44,049 nt of DNA from positions 1 to 44,049 of IMG/VR virus record IMGVR_UViG_3300030389_003806; one strand, 5' to 3'. The notes beneath the pieces were generated by a model. The model searched no databases, was not told the origin of the DNA, and saw only the letters and a program-made list of their open reading frames with translations. This document shows positions 8,550 to 17,509 of this stretch, one piece after another (the first letter of the stretch is position 1; the number at the start of each line of letters is the position of its first letter). Both the position numbers and the translations under genes were made by a program. This stretch comes from a virus.

Positions 8550-8912
8550 GTGGTAGGAATATTAGACAAAGAAGCATCTCATGGATGCCCAACATCCAAA
8601 TTTTTAACTAGAAAAGAAATTAATACATTTGATCCAGCATGGAATAGGTGGAGAATGAATTTTATATTTAAACATGAAGTGCCATTATATGTAACAGATG
8701 AAGTAGCAAAGCTGTTAACAGATAAATATAAGTCAATAGAATATAAAGATGGTGATGAAGAAATGCAGGTAAGTGTAGAAGAATTTTATGATGACTATAC
8801 ATATCCTGAGTTAAAAAAATTAGCAGTAAAAAATGGTATACCTTATAAAGAAACTATGGTAAAAAGGGAAGTGTTAGTAGAAATGTTAAAAGAGAAGAAT
8901 GGCACTATATAA
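8550..8912 (+). CDS. Virion-block protein with C-terminal HeH/SAP-like domain, GTG start
   Basis: A 120-aa protein. The start is GTG at 8550, directly after the lysozyme stop, with AAGGA in range. The first 60 residues contain SKFLTRKEINTFDPAWNRW and VPLYVTDEVAKLL, a pattern I have seen only in uncharacterised phage proteins. The last 45 residues (YPELKKLAVKNGIPYKE...KREVLVEMLKEK) look like a short helix-extended-loop-helix (HeH/SAP-like) domain, which often binds nucleic acid. It overlaps the first connector gene by 14 nt. A head-completion or DNA-contacting connector role is plausible from position but unproven. Confidence 0.65.
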   Translation: MVGILDKEASHGCPTSKFLTRKEINTFDPAWNRWRMNFIFKHEVPLYVTDEVAKLLTDKYKSIEYKDGDEEMQVSVEEFYDDYTYPELKKLAVKNGIPYKETMVKREVLVEMLKEKNGTI

Positions 8913-9534
8913 ATATACATTTGATGAAGTTATACAAGAAATTTGCAGTCGAGTTAATGACCCTGACAGAGATACTTATGGTGATAGGGCAAAAGAATTA
9001 TTTTATGAAGCTGCAGTAACATTAGTAAAAGATGGTAATTTTAATGCTGATGATGTACCAGGGATGATTACTTTTAAAAAAGTAGATGTGAGCACACTAA
9101 ATCCTAAGCATGAATGGTTAATTGAAAGTTCGCAAGTTGGAGACGATGGAAATCCAGATACAGTTTTAGGTGAAGTATGCATAAGATTGTTGTCTATAAT
9201 AGATGATTATGAAGATAATGAATTTGCAGATTATGAAAATTTTGGAATAAATCAACATAAATACATACCCATTACTGTAAATGAGTATGCTAGTTTAATA
9301 GATCCAGAAAATAGACCATATGAAGATGAAATTTATTATTGGAGGATGGGGTCAAAGGTTAGATTTTATCCTAAGGAAAGCATGGTTAGTCAAAATGTTA
9401 TTGTACAATTTATTAAACATCCTATAGATTTTGAAAGTGATAAAGAATTACAAGGAGCTTTTTCATTAGATTTTATTTACAAAATAATAAATTATTCAGT
9501 TGCAAAGCTTAAACAGGAGATGGCTGGAGAATGA
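8899..9534 (+). CDS. Connector/adaptor-like protein 1
   Basis: A 211-aa mixed alpha/beta protein beginning with helix segments (YTFDEVIQEICSRVND) and ending with an amphipathic helix (DFIYKIINYSVAKLKQEM). It is the first of three consecutive proteins of similar size and layout (helical start, central beta region mentioning aromatic WRMGSKVRFYP, helical end), as expected for head-to-tail adaptor rings of podoviruses. The next gene starts inside its stop codon (ATGA), so stoichiometry may be coupled. No specific family was recognised, and the role is inferred from order between head and fibre genes. Confidence 0.6.
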   Translation: MALYKYTFDEVIQEICSRVNDPDRDTYGDRAKELFYEAAVTLVKDGNFNADDVPGMITFKKVDVSTLNPKHEWLIESSQVGDDGNPDTVLGEVCIRLLSIIDDYEDNEFADYENFGINQHKYIPITVNEYASLIDPENRPYEDEIYYWRMGSKVRFYPKESMVSQNVIVQFIKHPIDFESDKELQGAFSLDFIYKIINYSVAKLKQEMAGE

Positions 9535-10103
9535 CCTTTACACAAATTAAAAGAGAAATAGCTAAAAGATTAGGTGATAATGATTCAAGAAAATATAGAG
9601 GAGTAATTGGAAATTCTTTTTTACAAGCTATATGTGAAGAGCTAGTTTCTGGTGAATGTGATCCTGTAGAATATCCTGAATTATATGTAGAAGAATCATT
9701 AAATGTAGGTCAAGTAGTAGGCAGACAATTTTATAATTATCCATCTAAAATGTTAAAATTAATAGATGTAAGGTCAAGAGCAGATATATTTACAAAAGAA
9801 ATTACAAAAGAAGAATATGAAAGAATGCAAGTAGAAGAAGCATTTAGACCAGCATTAAATGAAATATTTTGGTATCAAGATAATAAATATATTTGGATTA
9901 TAGCAGAATTTAATAAAGGTTTAATTCCACAATTTATATTTACAGTATATTTAAAAAATCCAGATAGTTCACAGTGGAATTTTGATGTAGATCTAATAGA
10001 AGATTTAAAGTATGGTAGAAATTTTATTTACAAATGTATTGACAAGGCTGTTGCAAATATAGCTGCTATGCCAATGCTAAGACCAGTAACACAAGGTAAG
10101 TAA
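9531..10103 (+). CDS. Connector/adaptor-like protein 2
   Basis: A 190-aa protein: TFTQIKREIAKRLGDNDSRK at the start is a helix resembling the opening of the preceding and following proteins. The centre has IDVRSRADIFTKEITKEEYE, and FWYQDNKYIWII precedes a beta strand. The C-terminal helix is FIYKCIDKAVANIAAMP. The shape matches its neighbours, suggesting that the three arose by duplication or form successive rings. It overlaps the previous gene by 4 nt and is 1 nt from the next. No motif gives a biochemical activity. Confidence 0.6.
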   Translation: MTFTQIKREIAKRLGDNDSRKYRGVIGNSFLQAICEELVSGECDPVEYPELYVEESLNVGQVVGRQFYNYPSKMLKLIDVRSRADIFTKEITKEEYERMQVEEAFRPALNEIFWYQDNKYIWIIAEFNKGLIPQFIFTVYLKNPDSSQWNFDVDLIEDLKYGRNFIYKCIDKAVANIAAMPMLRPVTQGK

Positions 10104-10104
10104 T

Positions 10105-10848
10105 ATGATTAATTATAGTTTAGACACAGTACAGTTACATCCAATGAAATTTATGGATATATATAAAGACATAGCAGTTGAAATGCCTATGCAGCCTGGA
10201 ATAAATATTGTAAGAATGGAAATTAATAAAATAATAAGAAGAATTAATGATGAAATAGGTTTATTCAAAGAGCTTATAAAAGTTACACCAGGTAGTATTA
10301 CATTTACAGTAGATGGATTAACTACAACTAATGTAGAATCTATGACTACTAATAATATTGAAGATCAAGGTAGATTTAAATGGAATTGGGATTGGAATAC
10401 AACTGAAAATAGATTGCGATTATCTGATGATATTATGGAAGTTTTAGAGGTATTTATAGATGATGAAGAATGGCAACAAGTTACATATCCAGAAGTAAAA
10501 GATACAAACAATGTATCAGAAAATTATTTTGCACAAATAGGCAGGTGGTTATATTTTCCAACCAACTTAGCTGCAGAAACTAAAATACTAAGAATAAGAG
10601 TAAAAAGACAATATTCATTTGTAGAAAATATAATAAGCAAAGATCAAATTATAGATGTGCCAGAAACATATAGGCAGCTTATAATATCTGGTGTTTTAAC
10701 TAGTTTATCAGCAAGACCTAAGTATAAAGATCCAGATATATTAGCATATAATAAAGAAATATTTGAAAGAGAATATCGTAGTTTAATAATACAATATGAT
10801 AACTTGGAGCCAAGTTATGAGTCAAGAAGCATGACATATAAATATTAG
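10105..10848 (+). CDS. Connector/tail adaptor-like protein 3
   Basis: A 247-aa protein. Its C-terminal part, VPETYRQLIISGVLTSLSARP followed by LAYNKEIFEREYRSLI, is the two-helix arrangement common in phage tail-adaptor proteins ('lPe.y...Li.gA...l......f...y..l'). The central beta region is rich in Thr and Trp (KWNWDWNTTENRLRL). It is placed last of the three connector-like genes, directly before the fibre gene (8-nt gap with TAGGAG). It probably joins the connector to the tail nozzle or fibres. This is inference from position and helical pattern. Confidence 0.6.
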   Translation: MINYSLDTVQLHPMKFMDIYKDIAVEMPMQPGINIVRMEINKIIRRINDEIGLFKELIKVTPGSITFTVDGLTTTNVESMTTNNIEDQGRFKWNWDWNTTENRLRLSDDIMEVLEVFIDDEEWQQVTYPEVKDTNNVSENYFAQIGRWLYFPTNLAAETKILRIRVKRQYSFVENIISKDQIIDVPETYRQLIISGVLTSLSARPKYKDPDILAYNKEIFEREYRSLIIQYDNLEPSYESRSMTYKY

Positions 10849-10856
10849 GAGAAAAA

Positions 10857-13800
10857 ATGAGTAATTATTTAAAAGGAAATACTTGGTCAACAGTTTATAC
10901 ACAGGTTTTAGGTGTAGGTGCAACAGGACAACATGGTGGTTTAGATGCATCGTTAGACGATGTTTGGACAGATGATGGGGCAGGTGGTAAAAATTTAGCA
11001 GCATTCCAATTATCAACAGCAGCACTGCAAATGACTGGCACAAACAAATTGCATTTTAATGACGATGGTGTTTATATACATTCATTAAGTGATGGTAAAT
11101 TAAATTTAGTAGCTGATGGTGAAATAGATTTTGCAACAGCTGATTTTGATATAAATGCAACAGGCAATGTAACTATAGATGGAAGTGCATTGACACTGAC
11201 AGGAACTACAACTTTAGCAAGTGCTACAACAGTATCTGGAGCACTTACATGTAACAGCACTGTTTCACATGCAGGTGCTGTAACATTTGCATCAGGAATA
11301 AAATTGCAATTTGTTGATGGCAATGAATATATAAGTGGAAATAGCACAGATTTAACTATAGGATCAGGATCAAATATTAAATTAGAAGCTACAAATGATA
11401 TTAATATTCCAACCAATGTAGGATTAACATTTGGTGATAATGGTGAAAAGATAGAAGGTGATGGAACAAACTTAGCAGTAGCAAGTAGTGGTGCTTTAAA
11501 TTTAACAGGTGCAGCAGCATCTACTTGGAAAACAACAGCAGGAGCAATTCAAATAGATGCAGAAGCAGCACCATTAGACCTTAATGGTCATTCTGGTGTA
11601 AATATAATAGGTAATGCAGCAGAAATAGATTTGACAACATCAGGTGCTTTAGATTTAAATTCAGGAGCATTTACATTAGATGGAACTACAGTTTCTATAG
11701 ATGGAAATGATGATTCTAATTTTACAGTAGCAGGTGAAGGAAAAAAATTATTACTAGAATCTACTGGTGGAGGTGCAGCACAACAAATACAATTAAAAAC
11801 ATCTGGGACTGGATCTTCTGCAATGGAAATTTTTTCTTTAGCAGGTGGTATAGATATAACATCGGCAGGTGGTGCTGGTAAAGATATAGATATAACTGCA
11901 ACAGGATCTATAAATATATCATCTACAGAAAATGCAGCTGATGGAATTGTATTAAACTCAACAAATGGTGGTGTCGATATAACAGCAGCTGGAACAGCTG
12001 GTGAAGATATAGACATTACAGCAACAGGATCTTCAGTAAATATTACAGCTACAGAAGATGATGCAGGTGCTATCTATATAAGAGAAAATGGTGGAACAAG
12101 TGGTAAAATAAAAATACATGCTGATCAGGGAACAGCAGTAGATTCTATACAATTAATATCTGATGGTGGTGGTATAGATTTGCATTCTGGTAAAACAGGA
12201 GCTATATCAAACATGGCATCTGATTCACCATCTAATATTTCAAATGCACCTATACAAATAGGAGTAGATACTGCTGATTGTGGTATAGCAATAGGAAATA
12301 GTACATCAAGTGTATTGTTTGGTGATAATGTTAAAATAGCAGGAGATTTACATGTAGTAGGTAGTGTTCCTGCAGCAGACACTTTATCAGCTGGAACAAT
12401 AGCTAGATTTACATTGCATAATACTGATGATGAGAATACTGTAGGTGGAAGAGATTCAGAATTTTTGTTTAAAGGTGATAGTGGTTCAGGAACTACACAT
12501 GAAATGGCAGCAATAACTGTTTCACAACAAACATCAGATGAATATCACAGTCAAATGATATTTAGACTAAATGATTCTACCTCAGGAGCATCATTAGCAG
12601 CTACAGGTGGAGCAGATGATGTTTTAACATTAACACATGATAAAACAGCTACATTTGGTGGAGCTATAACAACAACTAGTACAATAACAGGTGGGCAAAT
12701 TAATGCTGACAATTTAAGATTAGATGGTAATGTTTTATCTTCTCAAGATTCAAATGGAAATATAACATTAACACCAAATGGAACAGGAGCTGTAGTAATT
12801 GATGGATGTTCTATATTAGTAGATTCAGATACAGTTATAGATGGTGGTGGTGTAGGTACAGGAACAAATAACACATTATTTGGAAAAAATACAGGTGATT
12901 CTTTAGAATCAACAGCACAAACAAATTGTTTAATTGGAGCAGAATCAGGGACAGCTATTACTACAGGTGATGATAATACTGCAATTGGTTATGGTGCTCT
13001 TTATAATTCTACAACTGCTTCAGGTTCAACAGCAGTAGGTCGTGGTGCAATGCAAAATGCAACTACAGCAGGTAATGCTTTTGGAAGGAATGCATTATAT
13101 TCTAATCAAGGCTCAGGTAACAGTGCTTTTGGAGATTCAGCTTTAAATCTTACAACTACAGGTGATTATAATATAGGAATTGGTAATAATGCATTAACTT
13201 CTAATACCTCTGCATCTTATAGTATTGCAATAGGTTATCAAGCTTTAATGTCTAGTAATAGAACAAGTGATGTAAACTCACATAACATAGCTATAGGATA
13301 TAATGCTGGAATGACATTGAGTGATGGTCAATATAATATTTGTATAGGTAATAGTGCTGGAGATGTTATACAGGCAGGTTCAAAAAATACTATTATTGGA
13401 TATGGTGCAGATCCAAGTGCACATGGTGGAGAAAATCAAACTTTAATAGGTTATGATGTACAAGGTATTGGTGATAATTATGCAGTAATAGGAGATGGTA
13501 ATACAACTAGAGTTTATGCAGCTGATGATGTAGGAGCTACATTATATGCAGGTAGTGCTACAGTACAAACATCTGACAATAGAATTAAAGAAAATGTGAA
13601 AAATTTAGAATTAGGTTTAAATTTTATTAATTCTATACAGCCAGTTGAATTTACAAAAAAACAACCAAATGATTATCCTGATGATTTGAAAAAAAGTTTG
13701 TATAAAGATAGAGAACCAAGAGTATTAAGTGAAAAAGAAGTAAATGCAAAAAGAATTGGTTTTATAGCACAAGATGTAGAAAAAGTTTTATCAGATTTAA

Positions 13801-13934
13801 ATATAGATACAGATATAGTAGTTACAGATGAAGATACAACTTTAAAAAATATAGCATATTCTAAAATAGTAGCACCTTTATGTGTAGCAATTCAAGAATT
13901 AACAGCTAGAATTGAAAAACTTGAAGGAAAATAA
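10857..13934 (+). CDS. Tail fibre with C-terminal S74 self-cleaving chaperone
   Basis: A 1025-aa fibre. Residues about 60-560 are Thr/Ser/Gly/Ala-rich repeats with recurring 'ITATGS', 'SAGTAG' and 'LTGT' patterns typical of a trimeric beta-stalk. Residues about 700-880 carry repeated 'AIGYGAL', 'GIGNNAL', 'AIGYQAL', 'AIGYNAG' units, like the left-handed YadA-type beta-roll. Residues about 905-1025 are an intramolecular chaperone of the endosialidase (Peptidase_S74) type: TSDNRIKENVKNL with the catalytic Ser-Asp-Asn-Arg and Lys, then RIGFIAQDVEKVL and a terminal coiled coil (CVAIQELTARIEKLEG). In this family the chaperone trimerises the fibre and then cuts itself off before the SDN motif. The next gene overlaps the stop by 1 nt. 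Confidence 0.87.
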   Translation: MSNYLKGNTWSTVYTQVLGVGATGQHGGLDASLDDVWTDDGAGGKNLAAFQLSTAALQMTGTNKLHFNDDGVYIHSLSDGKLNLVADGEIDFATADFDINATGNVTIDGSALTLTGTTTLASATTVSGALTCNSTVSHAGAVTFASGIKLQFVDGNEYISGNSTDLTIGSGSNIKLEATNDINIPTNVGLTFGDNGEKIEGDGTNLAVASSGALNLTGAAASTWKTTAGAIQIDAEAAPLDLNGHSGVNIIGNAAEIDLTTSGALDLNSGAFTLDGTTVSIDGNDDSNFTVAGEGKKLLLESTGGGAAQQIQLKTSGTGSSAMEIFSLAGGIDITSAGGAGKDIDITATGSINISSTENAADGIVLNSTNGGVDITAAGTAGEDIDITATGSSVNITATEDDAGAIYIRENGGTSGKIKIHADQGTAVDSIQLISDGGGIDLHSGKTGAISNMASDSPSNISNAPIQIGVDTADCGIAIGNSTSSVLFGDNVKIAGDLHVVGSVPAADTLSAGTIARFTLHNTDDENTVGGRDSEFLFKGDSGSGTTHEMAAITVSQQTSDEYHSQMIFRLNDSTSGASLAATGGADDVLTLTHDKTATFGGAITTTSTITGGQINADNLRLDGNVLSSQDSNGNITLTPNGTGAVVIDGCSILVDSDTVIDGGGVGTGTNNTLFGKNTGDSLESTAQTNCLIGAESGTAITTGDDNTAIGYGALYNSTTASGSTAVGRGAMQNATTAGNAFGRNALYSNQGSGNSAFGDSALNLTTTGDYNIGIGNNALTSNTSASYSIAIGYQALMSSNRTSDVNSHNIAIGYNAGMTLSDGQYNICIGNSAGDVIQAGSKNTIIGYGADPSAHGGENQTLIGYDVQGIGDNYAVIGDGNTTRVYAADDVGATLYAGSATVQTSDNRIKENVKNLELGLNFINSIQPVEFTKKQPNDYPDDLKKSLYKDREPRVLSEKEVNAKRIGFIAQDVEKVLSDLNIDTDIVVTDEDTTLKNIAYSKIVAPLCVAIQELTARIEKLEGK

Positions 13935-16900
13935 TGAGCAAAAATGCATTACCATTACTTACAGGTGGACTCAATGAGGTTACAAGATCTGATATAATAG
14001 ATAATACAGAGCTTCAGGTTTGTGATAATTATGAAGTTACTGGCGATGGAGTATTGTCAAAAAGAGGTGGTATAGAAGAATATGATTCTGAATTAAATAC
14101 TTTTTTAGGTACTATATTTGATAGTATTATAAGTATATCACAACCATTTTATTCATCTAATATAATAAAGCCATTGGACATTAATTATGTTGGTGATGGT
14201 GATCAGTCTAATGAATTTGTTTTATTAATATATGGTATAAAAGATTCTAATTATGTTTTGCATATGGTATATAAAAATGCTACTGAATGGACTAACACAT
14301 ATCATGGAAACTCATTAAACACTTTATTAAGCGAAGAAAATGTTGAATACACTGTAGATTCAGAATTAGAATTTACATTAGGGCAAGACAAAATTATTAT
14401 TACAGACAATGTAAATAGAGCACATTTCTTTTCTGTAAATTCTGATGGATCTGCAATAGCTAGAATGCTTGGTATTCCTTCTCCTACACAAAGACCATCA
14501 TTAGAAAATTCAAAAGTAGAAGAGTCTTTTGATATAGATTTTTTTACAGAAGATGCATCTGAGCCTAGAGTTGGAACTCCAGGATATGTTCAAATAGCAT
14601 ACACTGTAGTATCTAAAACAGGAGAAGAAAGTAATCCATCTCCATTATCAAATACATTAGATTTATCTATACATCAATTTGATGAAGACTCAGGAAGAAC
14701 ATTGTTTATTGACAAAATTTTAGTAAGTAATTTGGCTATACCTGATGTATCAAAAAATCAAGCAGAAGATTTAGAATCATTTAATATATATTTAAAAATA
14801 TTACCATATAAATCTGGATTATCAACTGATGTATTAGAATTGTCGCAAAACTTTAAAATTAATCAAAGGTTTGATGAAGATGGAAATGTTTTATTTAATG
14901 GACAAACAGGAAACACATATGAACTTACAATAGAGCCTGTAGATAAAACTATATCATATGAAAATGATAAAGCACCAGTTGCTAAAACAGCAGCACATAT
15001 AGGTGGAGTTACTATGTTAGGCAACATATCTTCTCCAATAGAATTTCCATATAAATTTAAATATTTTCATCCAATTAGTATTAGCAATATTAATGCTAAT
15101 AATTATGTAGATTCTGTTATATGTGTAGAAATAAAAGAAACAGATATTGGGAATAATGGTGAATTTGTTTTAACAGATTTTTTTGAATTTAGCAGTGAAA
15201 CTCAAGAAGCATATATAAAAGACGAAGCTTTAAGGTGTTTAAGGTTTTATGATAATGATTTAACAACACCATTACATGCTTATTTTGCAGGTACTAAAGA
15301 TATTGGCTCATCAAAAGGCAATGTAATATCAGAAACTATATATGAATCTCCATCAGCTAATAATTTTTTTAGAATATTTTTAAAAATACCACATCTTATG
15401 GCAGGTCAATCTAAAGAAATTTATTTTTGTTGGTGTTCAGATAGTGCAGATTTAGGTGTTCCTGAAAGTGAAAATACAATAGATAGTGGTAAAATACAAC
15501 AACCTTATGATGTATCAGGTATTTGGTGGAAAGACAATACAGTTTGGAATGCTGAAAGTATTATAGGTCCAGAAGAAAATTCTATAGCAACATTAAATTT
15601 TGAAAATACTGAAGGTGAAAATACATCTCTATTTAATAAAGCAAATAGATCAAATCCAGGAAATGATCCTAGTGCTTCAATATCAGCTTCAAGATATCAG
15701 GATGAAGATTCAGGATATTTTAATTCTAATACTCCACATACTCATGCATTTTTAAAATCTTTTTTAGTTAGAGATGATTTTGCAATAGGTAATGATTTTT
15801 TAAAAAGTAATGGTGACGAGACTAATTTTATAAATACTAGCAGTGCCTTACATTTTAAAAGTTTTTACTGTACATTTGCATTATCAATCAAAGAAAATGA
15901 TTTTGTTACAGAGATAGGTCCTAGATGTTTATTTTCATTAGCACATAGTTCGAATAAATATGTAACACTTATTATAGACAGAGGTGAAGCTGGTGATATA
16001 TATGGAAGTTTAGGTTTAGGGGGATTTAAATTATTAATAGCTAAAGATAATATTTCAAATTCTGTACAGTATGATTTAAATGAAGAACTAGATTTAGAAT
16101 CGTTGTTAACTCACAATACAGGTGCGAATGATGATTCAAGAACAAATTTATATGTATGCATATCTATAGATGGTGGGTATTCTTCTACAGATGCAAAATT
16201 AAGTGTGTTTTTTATGCCATTAGATAATGATAATTATAATTTTAGAAAAATTATTTCCTTTGAAAAAATACTAACTTCAGATACTGAAGAGGGAAGTTTT
16301 GGTTCTCATTGGAATTATCATGATTTATTTGATGATAATATGGATGGAGTCAAGTATGCTGGTACAGGTAAAGTAATCCCATCTCCATTTGGTGTAGGTT
16401 CATTAAGTTTCCCACATTTTGATTCAGTAAATTTTGTAAAAAACACTTATTTAAGTGCATCTGATAGTTCAGATAAAGAAATGGTTTGGAATATATTTAA
16501 TAATCAATCTCCATTTAAACATACAATAGGAATGTATTTTGACTTTGATGATAATACACAAAAATATAATAAAAATATTTTCTTTAATAAAACTAAAGAA
16601 ATAGAAATAGAACGATTTAGAAATATGGTAAGGTGGAGCGATGTAGGTTCTGATGCTGTACCAGATTTATTTTTTAAAAAAATACAAGAACCTGTTATAA
16701 AAATTATAGATGCTCCATCTTTTTTACAATACCAATATCAAAATACTTTTTTAATATTTAGCAGAAACAGTATACATAGATTTGTATTAGAAGCTAATGC
16801 ATCTGGATGGTCTGGGAATGCATCATCATTAATACAAGAAAAAACACAATATGGACTACTAGCACCTAATACTTTAGTTAGGGTGGCAGAAGGTCTATTT

Positions 16901-17509
16901 TGGCTCTCAGAAACAGGTGTAGTTAAATGGGACAATGAAGGATTTAAATTAATATCTAAAAATAGAGTTGATATACCTATAGAGGAAAATTCTATAGCAT
17001 TTTATAGCAGTCTTAAAAACCAATATATTATATTGCATAGTAATGTGGCTTATGTTTATCATATAGATAGAGATTTGTGGACAAAGTTTACAGGAAATGA
17101 CATAAGCAACATATTAAACACAGCTATTTTAACTGGTGGTTCTGAGCTAGATAATGTAAATTTAATACTAAAAAATAATTTAATTATGAAATACCCATCA
17201 GGAACAAGTGATGATAGTAGTTCTATAAAAACTAAAGATATGTTTTTTGAAAAAGGTGTATTAAAAAGAGTGCAATTAAATTATGAATCTGACAATAAAG
17301 TTACATTTAAATCTAATGTAACTAAAAACAAAGCTGATGGCACTGAAGTTATTAAAACTAATACAATAGAAAATATAGAAAATGGTAAATATAGAGGTGT
17401 AGCTAATGCTAATAGTAGAGGTAAATCAGTTAATTTTGAAGTAGAAAATGCTGATGAAATAGAGTCTATAATATATGATATATTATTACAAGGACAAGTT
17501 AAACAATAA
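13934..17509 (+). CDS. Propeller/tail-nozzle-like protein with DUF2341- and LamG-like insert
   Basis: A 1191-aa protein. The N-terminus (LLTGGLNEVTRSDIIDNTEL, then NYEVTGDGVLSKRGG) is the usual opening of podovirus propeller or nozzle-type proteins (P22 gp10-like in layout). The propeller appears to stop near residue 352 and resume near 894 with RFRNMVRWSDVG, SFLQYQYQNTFLIFS and GLFWLSETGVVKWD strands. The about 540 residues between include a DUF2341-like domain (about 395-500: LRCLRFYDNDLTTPLHAYF, then FRIFLKIPHLMAGQSKEIYF) and a LamG-like sandwich (about 635-780). The protein would close the tail tip while displaying sugar-binding domains. The family call is from pattern only. Confidence 0.7.
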   Translation: MSKNALPLLTGGLNEVTRSDIIDNTELQVCDNYEVTGDGVLSKRGGIEEYDSELNTFLGTIFDSIISISQPFYSSNIIKPLDINYVGDGDQSNEFVLLIYGIKDSNYVLHMVYKNATEWTNTYHGNSLNTLLSEENVEYTVDSELEFTLGQDKIIITDNVNRAHFFSVNSDGSAIARMLGIPSPTQRPSLENSKVEESFDIDFFTEDASEPRVGTPGYVQIAYTVVSKTGEESNPSPLSNTLDLSIHQFDEDSGRTLFIDKILVSNLAIPDVSKNQAEDLESFNIYLKILPYKSGLSTDVLELSQNFKINQRFDEDGNVLFNGQTGNTYELTIEPVDKTISYENDKAPVAKTAAHIGGVTMLGNISSPIEFPYKFKYFHPISISNINANNYVDSVICVEIKETDIGNNGEFVLTDFFEFSSETQEAYIKDEALRCLRFYDNDLTTPLHAYFAGTKDIGSSKGNVISETIYESPSANNFFRIFLKIPHLMAGQSKEIYFCWCSDSADLGVPESENTIDSGKIQQPYDVSGIWWKDNTVWNAESIIGPEENSIATLNFENTEGENTSLFNKANRSNPGNDPSASISASRYQDEDSGYFNSNTPHTHAFLKSFLVRDDFAIGNDFLKSNGDETNFINTSSALHFKSFYCTFALSIKENDFVTEIGPRCLFSLAHSSNKYVTLIIDRGEAGDIYGSLGLGGFKLLIAKDNISNSVQYDLNEELDLESLLTHNTGANDDSRTNLYVCISIDGGYSSTDAKLSVFFMPLDNDNYNFRKIISFEKILTSDTEEGSFGSHWNYHDLFDDNMDGVKYAGTGKVIPSPFGVGSLSFPHFDSVNFVKNTYLSASDSSDKEMVWNIFNNQSPFKHTIGMYFDFDDNTQKYNKNIFFNKTKEIEIERFRNMVRWSDVGSDAVPDLFFKKIQEPVIKIIDAPSFLQYQYQNTFLIFSRNSIHRFVLEANASGWSGNASSLIQEKTQYGLLAPNTLVRVAEGLFWLSETGVVKWDNEGFKLISKNRVDIPIEENSIAFYSSLKNQYIILHSNVAYVYHIDRDLWTKFTGNDISNILNTAILTGGSELDNVNLILKNNLIMKYPSGTSDDSSSIKTKDMFFEKGVLKRVQLNYESDNKVTFKSNVTKNKADGTEVIKTNTIENIENGKYRGVANANSRGKSVNFEVENADEIESIIYDILLQGQVKQ

